A stretch of DNA of 64,000 nt. Source: Curtobacterium herbarum. Lineage in GTDB: Bacteria; Actinomycetota; Actinomycetes; Actinomycetales; Microbacteriaceae. The notes below the pieces were generated by a model. That model was not told the DNA's origin and ran no database searches. It saw only the letters and a list, made by a program, of their open reading frames with translations. Positions 44,994-54,077 of the stretch are shown one piece after another. Location: NCBI RefSeq assembly GCF_016907335.1, contig NZ_JAFBBT010000001.1, positions 3,162,001 through 3,226,000 on the forward strand. The letters are read 5' to 3'. The translations under genes and the position numbers were made by a program. How positions within the stretch are numbered: position 1 is the stretch's first letter; each line of letters opens with the position of its first letter.

Positions 44994-46244
44994 TCACGCT
45001 CCGGACGATGCGCTCCGGACCGGCAGCGGCGACCCGACCGGCACCGGGGCGTCCCCGAAGTCGGGGATCGGCAGCCGTGCGCCGTCCTGCAGGGCGGACT
45101 GGAACGCGATCAGTCCGGGCAGCGTGTACCGCGCCGCGACCCAGGCGTTGACGGTGGGCAGCGTGCCGCCGGCGACCGCGCGGACGAAGTCGTCGACCAG
45201 GAACCGGTGACTGCCCTCGTGGCCGTCCGGGGCGACGTCGAACTCGGACGGCAGGCGCTCGGCCTCCGCCTGGTGGACCTCCGCGTGCCCGGAGCTGAAG
45301 GCTTCGCGGAGGGACGGCGCGATGTCCGCCAGCAGCGGGTCGTCCAGGCCGATCGCGGGCTCCGAGGCGAGCAGGTCGGAAACGTCCTGCACCCCGTCCT
45401 TGTCCTGCCAGACCGAGGTCTCCGCGAGCTGTTCGAAGCTGCCCTCGGTGCCGAACCAGCGGAACCGGCTCTCGCGGATCGGGGACGGGTAGCCGACGCG
45501 ACGGAACTCGTTGATGCGCATGGACCCGCCGCCGTCGAGCTCGAACAGGGCGGTCATGTTCGAGAAGTCGTTGTCGAACATGCTGACCTGCTTGTCGAAC
45601 ACCCCGTCGTCGCGGTCGTCGCGGACACCGATGCAGCTGACGCTCGTCGCGTGCCGGGGCATGGCACCCAGGACGCCCCCGATCGCGTGCGTCGGGTACC
45701 ACATCGGCGGGTAGCTGGCAGTGGCCTTCCAGTCGTCGCCGCCGCTGAACCTGTACGCGTCGTAGAACCCGAGGTCCATGTCGTGCAGGTAGTCGCCCTC
45801 GGCGTAGAACACCCGGCCGAACGCACCCTGCTCGACCTTCTGCCGCGCGAAGACCGTCGCCGGGTTGTACTGGCTGGTCTCACCCATCATGTAGGTCAGC
45901 CCGGTCGCGGTGACCAGGTCGATGACCTCGGCGATCTCCTGCTGCGTCACGGCCATCGGCACCGCGGAGTACACGTGCTTGCCGGCCTGCAGCGCCCGGG
46001 CGACGATCGGCCCGTGCGTCCAGCGCTGGGTGAAGACGGCGACGGCGTCGATCGCGGGGTCGTCGAGCATCGCGTCGAGGTCGGCGTACGTGCCGGCGAG
46101 GCCGAGGTCGTCGACCAGTCGCTGCGCGCGGCCCTCGATGACGTCGGTGGCGTACACGGCCGAGATGCCGGGGTGCAGCTGGAACAGTGCGGCGAAGTGG
46201 GACGAGAACTGGCCGGCACCGACCATGCCGAGGGTGAACGTCAT
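44994..46244 (-). CDS. Gfo/Idh/MocA family oxidoreductase
   Basis: ATG 46244 is preceded by AGGAGG. The 416 residues start with the Rossmann site LGMVGAGQFSSHFAALF. At the place of the EKP motif it reads GKHVYSAVPMAVTQQE, so the usual catalytic Lys is absent; many divergent members share this and their activity is uncertain. DGHEGSHRFLVDDFVRAV near the C-terminus is typical of larger members acting on glycosides or inositol-like substrates. Three inverted repeats upstream suggest tight control by one of the neighbouring LacI proteins. Confidence 0.85.
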   Translation of the reverse strand: MTFTLGMVGAGQFSSHFAALFQLHPGISAVYATDVIEGRAQRLVDDLGLAGTYADLDAMLDDPAIDAVAVFTQRWTHGPIVARALQAGKHVYSAVPMAVTQQEIAEVIDLVTATGLTYMMGETSQYNPATVFARQKVEQGAFGRVFYAEGDYLHDMDLGFYDAYRFSGGDDWKATASYPPMWYPTHAIGGVLGAMPRHATSVSCIGVRDDRDDGVFDKQVSMFDNDFSNMTALFELDGGGSMRINEFRRVGYPSPIRESRFRWFGTEGSFEQLAETSVWQDKDGVQDVSDLLASEPAIGLDDPLLADIAPSLREAFSSGHAEVHQAEAERLPSEFDVAPDGHEGSHRFLVDDFVRAVAGGTLPTVNAWVAARYTLPGLIAFQSALQDGARLPIPDFGDAPVPVGSPLPVRSASSGA

Positions 46245-46310
46245 GTGCTGTCCTCCTGTGCGTCGTTGCACACCGCCGGGTCCGGCGGAGCGTCCGGCCA
46301 GTGTGGCGGT

Positions 46311-46384
46311 ACGGGTTTACTCGTGTCAACCCGTGGTGTGTTCTGGTTTACGAACCAGCGGTCGCACGGTGTTACCCGGGTAAC
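46311..46384. promoter_or_regulatory. Cluster of three inverted repeats upstream of Gfo/Idh gene
   Basis: ACGGGTT (46311-46317) pairs with AACCCGT (46328-46334). CTGGTT (46343-46348) pairs with AACCAG (46353-46358). GTTACCCGGGTAAC (46371-46384) is a perfect 14-bp palindrome that includes the stop codon of the upstream LacI-GrpB gene. GGTTTAC occurs in the first two. They are candidate LacI sites. Confidence 0.65.
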
Positions 46385-48111
46385 GTCACCGCTGCCCGCG
46401 CCCGGTCCATCACCGCGCGGATCACGTCGGTCTTCGCGTCCGCGTAGTCGTTCATGTCGTCCCACGTCCCGCTGAGCAGGGCCCGCTTCGTCGCCTCGTA
46501 CAGTGCCCGGTCGTCCGGGTCGTTCCGCAGCCGGTCGCGCAGCAGCAGGTAGTCCTCGACCGCGGTCGCGCCTCGCTCGTAGACGTGCACGTGGACGTCC
46601 CGCGTCGGCGTCCGCACCAGCCGGTGGCCGGGCTCCCGCACCCGCAGCTCGTAGCCGGAACCCAGCAGCGGGTCGAGGTACGCGGACTCGTCGGTGATGT
46701 CCGGCACGACGACGACCAGGTCGACGATCGGCTTGGCGGCGAGCCCCGGCACCGAGGTCGACCCGATGTGCTCGACCCGCACGTCGAGCGGTCCGACCGC
46801 GCGGAGGATCCGCTCCCGGTGCTCCGCGAACGTCACCGCCCAGGCCGGGTCGTGCTCGTGCAGTCCGACACGCAGTGCCTCGGGTCCGCCCACGATCTCG
46901 ACGGTGGTCACGTCACGGGGCTCGTCGGCCAGCACGTGATCACGGACGGGAGGCTCGTCCCCCGCCCCGACACCGGGTGCGGCCGTCGAATCGCGGACCA
47001 CGAGCGTCGTGGCGAGCTCGACCCGGACCGGCTCGTCCGGCGCGCCACCCGCGGGCTCGTCGACGCCGGCACCGGCGTGCTGGCGCAGCGCCATCCGGGT
47101 CGCCCGCTCCGCCATCTCCTGCAGGGGCTGCCGGATCGTCGTCAGCGCGGGCCGCGCCCACCGTGCCGGAGCGACGTCGTCGAACCCGACGACGGACAGG
47201 TCCTCCGGCACCCGCAGCCCGAACGACCGCGCGGCGTCGAGCACGCCGAGGGCCTGCAGGTCGTTGCCGGTGACGATCGCCGTCGGCCGGGGGTGGAGCG
47301 CCAGCAGTTCGCGAGCCGCGCGTTCGCCGTCCTCCCGGCTGAACCGGGCGACGACGACGGACGGATCGGGCGTGCCGGACGGGGCGGGCGCGCCGGACGG
47401 GACGGACATGGCGGCCGGGTCGGACATGGCGGCCGGGACGGGCGTGGCGGCGGCGGGGCGGGCCTCCAGTCCGGCTGCGGCGAGCGCCGCACGGTGCCCG
47501 GCCAACCGGTCGACCGCGCAGGCCATGTCGAGCGGCCCGGCGATCGCCGCGATGCGGGTGTGGCCGAGGTCCAGCAGGTGCTCGGTCGCGGCCGCGCCCC
47601 CGGCGGTGTTGGTCGCACCCACGACGGGGACGTCGGCGGGCGGGTCGCCGACCGGGTCGACGACCGTGAACGGGATGCCGCGGGCGCGGAGCTGGTCGCG
47701 ACGGCCCGCGGTGAGGGCGGAGAACTGCAGCACGATCGCCGCGGGTCGGCGGTGCAGGACGCCGGTGATCCAGTCCTCGCCGACGGCGTGGTCCGGGCCG
47801 AGGGCGGAGAGGGACAGGGCGTACCCGTGCTCGCGGGCGACGGACTCGACCCCGCGGACGATCTCGATCGACCACTCGCTGGCCAGGTCCTCGACGACGA
47901 GTTCGACGAGCGAGCCGGGGCCGGGCGGGGTGTCCCGCTGGGCGTAGCCGGAGCCGGCGAGCAGGCGTTCCACGCGCTCCCGGGTCGGCCCGGAGACGCC
48001 GGGCCGACCGTTCAGGACCTTCGACACGGTGGCCGGGGACACCGATGCCCGGCGCGCGAGGGCCTCGAGCGTGGGGCGGGAGCCGGACTGTTCCGCGGGG
48101 TCGGTGGACAT
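46372..48111 (-). CDS. LacI-type regulator fused to a GrpB domain
   Basis: ATG 48111 opens one uninterrupted 579-residue frame. Residues 1-60 hold the LacI helix-turn-helix (ARRASVSPATVSKVLNG); to about residue 370 is the sugar-binding effector domain (VVGFDDVAPARWARPALTT), interrupted near residue 205 by an Ala/Pro/Ser-rich insert of about 35 residues. From about residue 405 a GrpB domain (UPF0157, nucleotidyltransferase fold) follows: HDPAWAVTFAEHRERILRAV, then EHIGSTSVPGLAAKPIVD with its Gly-Ser and Asp residues. GrpB is normally a separate protein of about 170 residues. The fusion is unusual; a repressor that also carries a nucleotide-transferase-like activity is a hypothesis only. Confidence 0.87.
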   Translation of the reverse strand: MSTDPAEQSGSRPTLEALARRASVSPATVSKVLNGRPGVSGPTRERVERLLAGSGYAQRDTPPGPGSLVELVVEDLASEWSIEIVRGVESVAREHGYALSLSALGPDHAVGEDWITGVLHRRPAAIVLQFSALTAGRRDQLRARGIPFTVVDPVGDPPADVPVVGATNTAGGAAATEHLLDLGHTRIAAIAGPLDMACAVDRLAGHRAALAAAGLEARPAAATPVPAAMSDPAAMSVPSGAPAPSGTPDPSVVVARFSREDGERAARELLALHPRPTAIVTGNDLQALGVLDAARSFGLRVPEDLSVVGFDDVAPARWARPALTTIRQPLQEMAERATRMALRQHAGAGVDEPAGGAPDEPVRVELATTLVVRDSTAAPGVGAGDEPPVRDHVLADEPRDVTTVEIVGGPEALRVGLHEHDPAWAVTFAEHRERILRAVGPLDVRVEHIGSTSVPGLAAKPIVDLVVVVPDITDESAYLDPLLGSGYELRVREPGHRLVRTPTRDVHVHVYERGATAVEDYLLLRDRLRNDPDDRALYEATKRALLSGTWDDMNDYADAKTDVIRAVMDRARAAVTLPG

Positions 48112-48185
48112 GTGCCGAGTATCCCAGGGCGGGTCGGGCTGCCGGCGGCTGCGCAGCGGATCTGTGGACGAGTGCCGGTGCCGGG

Positions 48186-50357
48186 TCACTCCACTCGGCC
48201 AGCGAACCGGTACCGGAACCCGGTACCGTCGTCGGCCGTCACCACGACGTCGTAGTAGCCCCACGCGTCGAGCGGCCACCGCACCGCGTCCGAGTGCCGT
48301 CCGGCGAGCACGACGGTCTCGTGGTGCTCGACGAAGTCGTTCGCGGTGAGGGTGAACCGCACCGGCTTCCGCCCGCCGTTGCCGAGTCGCAGGAGCAGTC
48401 CGGCGTCGCGACCGGTGCGCGGCGTCGCCGTGACCTCCGGCAGTGCCAGGTCCCGGTCGGAACCGGCGACGACCTTCCCGGCGAACCGGCGGAGGAAGCG
48501 GTCCGGACCGTAGACGCTGAAGTCGTAGGCACCGTCGTGCGCTGCGGTGTCCCACTCGTAGGTGGCGGTCGAGCGGGCGGCGACGGTGTGCGGGCTGGAC
48601 ACGAACGGCAGCCCGGTGTTCGGGAAGACCTGGTGCGAGACACCCTGCCGTCCGTCGTTGCGCATCGTCAGCGTCACGAGGCCGCGGGTCCGGTCGACGG
48701 CGACGTCCGCGGACTGCCGGTAGGGCAGCGACCGGTGCCGCGTCGAGGTGCCGGGCTCCTGCGTCGGCCGACGCTGGGCACCGACGGCCGGCTCGGTGAC
48801 CTTCGGCTTGCCACGGTCGGCGTCGGCCGCGGCGACGAGCTTCTGCGTCTCGCTGAGCGGCGGGACCTCGGCCGGGGTGGGGATCGAGAAGTCCGGGTTC
48901 GCGAAGTCGAAGCACGAGGTCAGGTCGCCCGAGATGGTCCGGCGCCAGGCGGAGATGTTCGGCTCGTGGACGCCGGTCCAGGTCTCGAGGAAGCGGATCA
49001 CCGACGTGTGGTCGAACACCTGCGAGTCGACCCATCCGCCGCGGGACCACGGCGAGACGACGGTCAGCGGCACGCGGGTGCCGTAGCCGACGGGCAGTCC
49101 GGCGACGTACTCGTCGGGGGTCCCGGGTTCGGCGAGCGGCGGCAGCACGTGGTCGAAGTAGCCGTCGTTCTCGTCGTAGTTGATGAGCAGGACGGTGCTG
49201 GCCCAGGTGTCCGGGTTGCTCATCAGCGCCTGGATGACCGCGTTCGTGTAGTGGGCGCCGTAGTCGGGGCTCGCGGCGGGGTGTTCGCTCCAGCCGTAGG
49301 GCGCGACGACGAACGAGACGGCGGGCAGCGTGTTCGCGGCGGCGTCACGGCCGAAGTCGCTGAGCAGGTGCTGCACGTCGAGCCCCTTGCCCGAGTCCGG
49401 CAGCCACCCGTCGTGCAGCCCACCGCGGTCGGCCAGGTCGTGCACCGCGGGGTCCTTCGAGGCGAGGGCGTCGTGGTACTGCTGGAACAGCCAGAGCGGG
49501 TTGTCGCCGTAGTCGCCGACGTAGGGGTGGGAGCCGTCGTCGCCGACCTCGGCGTTCGCGTAGGTCTTCCACGTCACCCCGGCCTGCTGCAGCCGCTCCG
49601 GGTAGGTCGTCCAGTGGTACACGGGCAGGTAGTCGTCGGGGTTGTCGGTCGCCGGGCCGCCGAGTCCGCCCTGCGGGTTGATCGTGCCGGACCACTGGAA
49701 CAGCCGGTTCGGGGTCGTCGGTCCGATGAGCGAGCAGTGGTAGTGGTCGGCGACGGTGAACGCCGAGGCCAGCGCGTGGTGGAACGGCAGGTCCTCGCCG
49801 GTGAAGTAGCCCATCGTCTGCCCGCTCTTCGCGGTGACCCAGCGGTTCCACGCACCGCCGTTCCACGCGGTGTGCCCGCCACCCCACGAGTGGTCGAGTC
49901 CGCCGGCGTTCTGGGCGTCGTGGTTCGCGGAGTCGAGCGGGAACGGCAGCAGGACGCCCCCGTCGGTGCGGGTGGGGTCGGGCTGGGCGAAGACGTCGGT
50001 CCCGCCGGGCAGTTCGACGGCCTGCTTGTCGCCGAAGCCGCGGACGCCGGGGAAGGTGCCGTAGTAGTGGTCGAAGGACCGGTTCTCCTGCATGAGCACG
50101 ACGACGTGCTGCACGTCCTTGATCGATCCGTGCCGACCGTGTCGCGGAGTCGCAGCCTGCGCGGTGGCGGAGGACGGGCCTCCCGTCAGTGACCCGGCGG
50201 CGACGCCCGCGGCGATCGCGGCCGCACCGCCGAGCAGCACCGTCCGGCGGCTGACGCCGTGTCGGACGGCGGCGGGGTGCGTGGCGCCGGGAGCGAGCGG
50301 CGGTGCCGCGCCCAGGGTGACGTCGGGTGCGTGCTGCTCGGGCTTCGGCCGGCTCAT
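48186..50357 (-). CDS. Phospholipase C, phosphocholine-specific type (Tat-exported)
   Basis: The 723-residue protein starts at ATG 50357. A Tat signal (VSRRTVLLGGAAAIAAG) lies near residues 35-55. The phosphoesterase domain starts at HVVVLMQENRSFDHYYGTF and includes GPTTPNRLFQWSG and LINYDENDGYFDHVLPP. Two C-terminal beta domains of the PLC type (about residues 545-635 and 640-723) end the protein. It would cleave phospholipids outside the cell, yielding phosphorylated head groups. Actinobacterial members may prefer other phosphodiesters. It is divergent from xylAB. Confidence 0.92.
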   Translation of the reverse strand: MSRPKPEQHAPDVTLGAAPPLAPGATHPAAVRHGVSRRTVLLGGAAAIAAGVAAGSLTGGPSSATAQAATPRHGRHGSIKDVQHVVVLMQENRSFDHYYGTFPGVRGFGDKQAVELPGGTDVFAQPDPTRTDGGVLLPFPLDSANHDAQNAGGLDHSWGGGHTAWNGGAWNRWVTAKSGQTMGYFTGEDLPFHHALASAFTVADHYHCSLIGPTTPNRLFQWSGTINPQGGLGGPATDNPDDYLPVYHWTTYPERLQQAGVTWKTYANAEVGDDGSHPYVGDYGDNPLWLFQQYHDALASKDPAVHDLADRGGLHDGWLPDSGKGLDVQHLLSDFGRDAAANTLPAVSFVVAPYGWSEHPAASPDYGAHYTNAVIQALMSNPDTWASTVLLINYDENDGYFDHVLPPLAEPGTPDEYVAGLPVGYGTRVPLTVVSPWSRGGWVDSQVFDHTSVIRFLETWTGVHEPNISAWRRTISGDLTSCFDFANPDFSIPTPAEVPPLSETQKLVAAADADRGKPKVTEPAVGAQRRPTQEPGTSTRHRSLPYRQSADVAVDRTRGLVTLTMRNDGRQGVSHQVFPNTGLPFVSSPHTVAARSTATYEWDTAAHDGAYDFSVYGPDRFLRRFAGKVVAGSDRDLALPEVTATPRTGRDAGLLLRLGNGGRKPVRFTLTANDFVEHHETVVLAGRHSDAVRWPLDAWGYYDVVVTADDGTGFRYRFAGRVE

Positions 50358-50534
50358 CGGGGCTCCTTCGTCGTGGCGGATGCGGTCCCGGCGTCGTGGA
50401 CGCGGTTCCGGCAGGAGCTTCGGCGCGCGGGGTGAACGGAGCGCCCCGCGCGCTCGTCCGGTTCGCGGCGTCGGGTCGAACAGCGGGTGGCCATCCGATG
50501 ACCGTCCTCACAGTGTCGGAGGGGCGATCGGGGG

Positions 50535-50563
50535 TTGCGGACGCCCCTCGCACGGGATATGTT
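50535..50563 (+). promoter_or_regulatory. Probable sigma-70 promoter of xylAB
   Basis: TTGCGG (50535-50540) and TATGTT (50558-50563) are 17 bases apart, ideal spacing. The predicted transcript starts about 35 bases before the xylA ATG. The following GGCTGACAACAAATCC may hold an operator, but no clean palindrome is seen. The rest of the 249-base gap before xylA shows nothing else clear. Confidence 0.6.
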
Positions 50564-50606
50564 CTGGCTGACAACAAATCCGCTCGACGACGATCGGCAG
50601 ACCCTC

Positions 50607-51800
50607 ATGGCAGTGCAGCCCACCCGCGACGACAAGTTCTCCTTCGGTCTCTGGACCATCGGTTACAACGGCTCGGACCCCTTCGGCGGCCCGACGCGCC
50701 CCCAGCTCGACGTGGTCGAGGCGGTCGAGAAGCTCGACGAGCTCGGCGCCTACGGCCTCACCTTCCACGACGACGACCTGTTCGCGTTCGGCTCGACCGA
50801 CGCCGAGCGGCAGACCCAGATCGACCGCCTCAAGGGCGCGCTCGAGTCGACCGGCGTCGTCGTCCCGATGGTGACCACGAACCTCTTCTCCGCCCCGGTC
50901 TTCAAGGACGGCGGCTTCACCTCGAACGACCGCGACGTCCGCCGCTTCGCCCTCCGCAAGGTGCTCCGCAACGTCGACCTCGCCGCCGAGCTCGGCGCCG
51001 AGACCTTCGTCATGTGGGGTGGCCGCGAAGGCGCCGAGTACGACGCCGCCAAGGACGTCCAGGCCGCGCTCGAGCGCTACCGCGAGGCCGTCAACCTCCT
51101 CGCCCAGTACGTCACCGACAAGGGCTACGGCATCAAGTTCGCCATCGAGCCCAAGCCGAACGAGCCCCGCGGCGACATCCTGCTGCCGACACTCGGCCAC
51201 GCCATCGCGTTCATCGACACCCTCGAGCGCCCCGAGCTCTTCGGCGTGAACCCCGAGGTCGGCCACGAGCAGATGGCGGGCCTGAACTTCACCGCCGGCA
51301 TCGCCCAGGCGCTGTACTCGGGCAAGCTCTTCCACATCGACCTCAACGGTCAGCGCGGCATCAAGTACGACCAGGACCTCGTCTTCGGTCACGGTGACCT
51401 GCAGAACGCGTTCTCGCTCGTCGACCTGCTCGAGCACGGCGCACCGCAGGGTGGCCGCGCCTACGACGGCCCCCGGCACTTCGACTACAAGCCGAGCCGC
51501 ACCGAGGACATCACGGGCGTCTGGGACTCGGCCGCCGCGAACATGCGCATGTACCTGCTCCTCAAGGAGCGCGCGCAGGCCTTCCGCGCCGACCCCGAGG
51601 TCCAGGCAGCGCTCGAGGCCGCCAAGGTCTCCGAGCTCGCCAAGCCGACGCTGAACCCGGGCGAGAGCTACGACGCGTTCCTCGCCGACACCTCGGCGTA
51701 CGAGGACTTCGACACCGACGCCTACTTCGGCGGCAAGGGCTTCGGCTTCGTCCGGCTGCAGCAGCTCGCCGTCGAGCACCTGATGGGCGCTCGTGGCTGA
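50607..51800 (+). CDS. xylA: Xylose isomerase
   Basis: ATG 50607 ([19 protein letters not shown]) gives 397 residues, the size of class I actinobacterial xylose isomerases. Landmarks are [11 protein letters not shown] with the catalytic His, [26 protein letters not shown] with metal Glu and Lys, [12 protein letters not shown] with metal Glu and His, and [16 protein letters not shown] with metal Asp residues. It converts D-xylose to D-xylulose (and glucose to fructose). The ribosome site before the ATG is weak; an earlier in-frame ATG at 50559 lies inside the promoter. The stop overlaps xylB by 8 bases. Confidence 0.96.
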   Translation: MAVQPTRDDKFSFGLWTIGYNGSDPFGGPTRPQLDVVEAVEKLDELGAYGLTFHDDDLFAFGSTDAERQTQIDRLKGALESTGVVVPMVTTNLFSAPVFKDGGFTSNDRDVRRFALRKVLRNVDLAAELGAETFVMWGGREGAEYDAAKDVQAALERYREAVNLLAQYVTDKGYGIKFAIEPKPNEPRGDILLPTLGHAIAFIDTLERPELFGVNPEVGHEQMAGLNFTAGIAQALYSGKLFHIDLNGQRGIKYDQDLVFGHGDLQNAFSLVDLLEHGAPQGGRAYDGPRHFDYKPSRTEDITGVWDSAAANMRMYLLLKERAQAFRADPEVQAALEAAKVSELAKPTLNPGESYDAFLADTSAYEDFDTDAYFGGKGFGFVRLQQLAVEHLMGARG

Positions 51801-53301
51801 GATCGCCTCCAGCGCGACCGACCCCGGCGGCGAGGACCTCCTCGTCGCCGGGGTCGACTCGTCCACGCAGTCCTGCAAGGTCGTCGTCCGCCGCGCCTCG
51901 ACCGGCCAGGTCGTCCGCTCCGGCCGTGCCACGCACCCCGACGGCACCGAGGTCGACCCCGCCGCCTGGTGGGACGCCCTCGGCACCGCGGTCGCCGACG
52001 CCGGCGGCCTGGACGACGTCGCCGCGATCGGCATCGGCGGGCAGCAGCACGGCATGGTCGTGCTCGACGCCGACGGTCGCGTGATCCGCCCGGCACTGCT
52101 CTGGAACGACGTCCGCAGTGCGGCCGCCGCTGCCGAGATGGTCGAGGAACTCGGCCGGGAGGCATGGGTCGCCCGCACGGGTCTGGTCCCGGTGGCCTCG
52201 TTCACCGCCACGAAGCTGCGCTGGCTCCGCGACGCCGAGCCCTCGCACGCGGCCCGCGTGGCCGCCGTCGCGCTGCCGCACGACTGGCTGTCCTGGCGCC
52301 TCCGCGGCTACGGCCCGGCGGACGAGAGCCCGCTCGGCCCGGACCTGGACGCGCTCGCGACCGACGGTTCCGACGCCAGCGGCACCGCCTACTGGGACCC
52401 GGCCCGCCGCGAGTACGACCCGGAGCTGTTCGCGCTCGCGCTCGGCCGCCCGCTCCGGGTCGCCGGGACCGCCGAAGACGGGGACGCCGTCGTCGTGCCG
52501 CGCGTGGTGGAGCCGGCCGAGGCGATGGGGACCCTCGAGCAGGACGTCGACCTGCCGGGCGGTGCACGGGCCTCCCGTGGGCTCGTCGTCGCAGCGGGCG
52601 CCGGGGACAACGCCGGTGCCGCGCTCGGCCTCGGCCTGGCCGCTGGCGACGTCGCGGTGTCCCTCGGCACGAGCGGCACCGTGTTCGGCGTGACCGACAC
52701 CGCGATCGAGGACCCGTCCGGCACCGTCGCCGGGTTCGCGGACGCCACGGGCTCCCGACTGCCGATCGTCACCACGCTGAACGCCGCGCGGGTGCTCGAG
52801 GTGATCGGCGGCCTGCTCGGCGTCGACCACGCCGAGCTCGGTCGACTGGCGCTGCAGGCCCCGGCCGGCGCCGACGGCCTCGTCCTGGTGCCGTACTTCG
52901 TCGGCGAGCGCACCCCGAACCGGCCGGACGCCACCGCGTCGCTGCTCGGCATGACGCCCGGCACGACGGACCGGGCGCACCTGGCCCGTGCCGCGGTGGA
53001 GGGCATGCTCTGCGCCCTCGCCGACGGCCTGGCCGCGGTCGAGCGCACCGGCGTCACCGTGGAGCGACTGCTGCTCATCGGTGGGGCCGCGCAGAACGAG
53101 GCCGTCCGTGTCGTCGCGGCGCAGGTCTTCGGCCGCGAGGTCCTGGTGCCCGAACCCGGCGAGTACGTCGCCGCGGGTGCTGCGCGGCAGGCGGCGTGGG
53201 TCGTCACCGGGGAGCTCCCCGGCTGGTCGATCCCGACGACGTCGATCCCGGCGGACCCGCACCCCGAGGTGCTCGAGCGCTACCGCGCCGCCGTCGGCTG
53301 A
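51793..53301 (+). CDS. xylB: Xylulokinase
   Basis: GTG 51793 overlaps the xylA end by 8 bases, so the two are co-translated. The 502-residue FGGY kinase has [13 protein letters not shown] (phosphate 1), [15 protein letters not shown] (sugar contact), [15 protein letters not shown] (catalytic Asp), [11 protein letters not shown] (phosphate 2) and [16 protein letters not shown] (adenosine). It phosphorylates D-xylulose to xylulose-5-phosphate, feeding the pentose phosphate pathway or the phosphoketolase at 7.7 kb. A large palindromic element follows 24 bases after the stop. Confidence 0.95.
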   Translation: MAEIASSATDPGGEDLLVAGVDSSTQSCKVVVRRASTGQVVRSGRATHPDGTEVDPAAWWDALGTAVADAGGLDDVAAIGIGGQQHGMVVLDADGRVIRPALLWNDVRSAAAAAEMVEELGREAWVARTGLVPVASFTATKLRWLRDAEPSHAARVAAVALPHDWLSWRLRGYGPADESPLGPDLDALATDGSDASGTAYWDPARREYDPELFALALGRPLRVAGTAEDGDAVVVPRVVEPAEAMGTLEQDVDLPGGARASRGLVVAAGAGDNAGAALGLGLAAGDVAVSLGTSGTVFGVTDTAIEDPSGTVAGFADATGSRLPIVTTLNAARVLEVIGGLLGVDHAELGRLALQAPAGADGLVLVPYFVGERTPNRPDATASLLGMTPGTTDRAHLARAAVEGMLCALADGLAAVERTGVTVERLLLIGGAAQNEAVRVVAAQVFGREVLVPEPGEYVAAGAARQAAWVVTGELPGWSIPTTSIPADPHPEVLERYRAAVG

Positions 53302-53325
53302 CCGCACGACGCACCGTCGGCTGAC

Positions 53326-53397
53326 CGCAAGACGCAACGTCGGCGGCGAACCGCAACGCGATCGCGTTGCGGTTCGCCGCCGACGTTGCGTTCTGCG
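53326..53397. repeat. 72-nt palindromic element, copy C
   Basis: Bases 53331-53360 and 53363-53392 are complementary at 29 of 30 positions around a 2-base centre. The outer 20 bases match copies A and B. It lies between xylB (+) and the XRE gene (-), both pointing at it. Just upstream, GTCGGCTGACCGCA repeats at a 23-base period across the xylB stop. Confidence 0.92.
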
Positions 53398-53405
53398 GTC
53401 GCCGA

Positions 53406-54011
53406 TCAGGCGGGCTTCGACCGCACGTGCGCCCGCTCCCCCTGCGGCCCGTACAGGCAGAGCACCTCGGTCACCTGGTCCGAGACGTTGCCGACCCAGT
53501 GCGGGGTGTGGGTGTCGAACTCGGCGACCTCACCCGGGCCGAGGTCGAACACCTCGTCGCCGAGCGCCAGTCGGAGCCGGCCGGAGAGCACGTAGAGCCA
53601 CTCGTAGCCCTCGTGCGTCTTCAGCGTCGTGTCCGAGCCGTGGTCGTTCGGTTCGATGAGCTGCTTGAACGACCGCACTCCCCCGGTCCGCTTCGTCAGC
53701 GGGATCACCACGCGGCGACCGTGCCGCTCCGGCTTGAGGTGCACCCGCGGGTCGCCGGTCGCCGGCGCCCCGACCAGGTCGTCGAGCGGCACCTGGTACG
53801 CGCGTGCCAGTGGCAGCAGCAGTTCCAGGGTGGGCTTCCGCTGCCCCGACTCCAGGCGGGACAGGGTGCTGATCGAGATCCCGGTCCGCTCTGCGAGTGC
53901 CGCGAGGGTGACGTCGCGTCGGGTGCGGAGCGCCCGGAGGCGCGGGCCGACCGCGTCGACGACGTCGGCCGTCGTCGGTTCGGTGGGGCGTGCCTCCCGG
54001 CCGGGTGTCAT
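53406..54011 (-). CDS. XRE-family regulator with cupin sensor domain
   Basis: The 201-residue protein starts at ATG 54011. The N-terminal helix-turn-helix (about residues 25-80; GISISTLSRLESGQRKPT) is joined to a C-terminal cupin domain (about 125-190; TLKTHEGYEWLYVLSG, then FDLGPGEVAEFDTHTPHWV with the His ligands). Such regulators sense small molecules. It is divergent from a flavin oxidoreductase across 66 bases with TTGCC/GGCAA repeats, so it very likely controls it. Confidence 0.9.
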   Translation of the reverse strand: MTPGREARPTEPTTADVVDAVGPRLRALRTRRDVTLAALAERTGISISTLSRLESGQRKPTLELLLPLARAYQVPLDDLVGAPATGDPRVHLKPERHGRRVVIPLTKRTGGVRSFKQLIEPNDHGSDTTLKTHEGYEWLYVLSGRLRLALGDEVFDLGPGEVAEFDTHTPHWVGNVSDQVTEVLCLYGPQGERAHVRSKPA

Positions 54012-54020
54012 GCGCCGAGC

Positions 54021-54047
54021 TTGCCACACCGGCAACAGCACTTGCCG
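54021..54047. promoter_or_regulatory. TTGCC/GGCAA operator array
   Basis: Half-sites TTGCC (54021-54025), GGCAA (54031-54035) and TTGCC (54042-54046) form two overlapping inverted repeats, the larger being CGGCAA-n6-TTGCCG (54030-54047). It lies between the divergent XRE and flavoprotein genes. Confidence 0.65.
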
Positions 54048-54077
54048 CTTTCATCACGGGCGACCGAGGATCACCGC

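Noticed and set aside
50559-50606. Earlier in-frame ATG for xylA at 50559
   Set aside because: It lies within the predicted -10 box, and the residues it would add do not resemble xylose isomerase N-termini.
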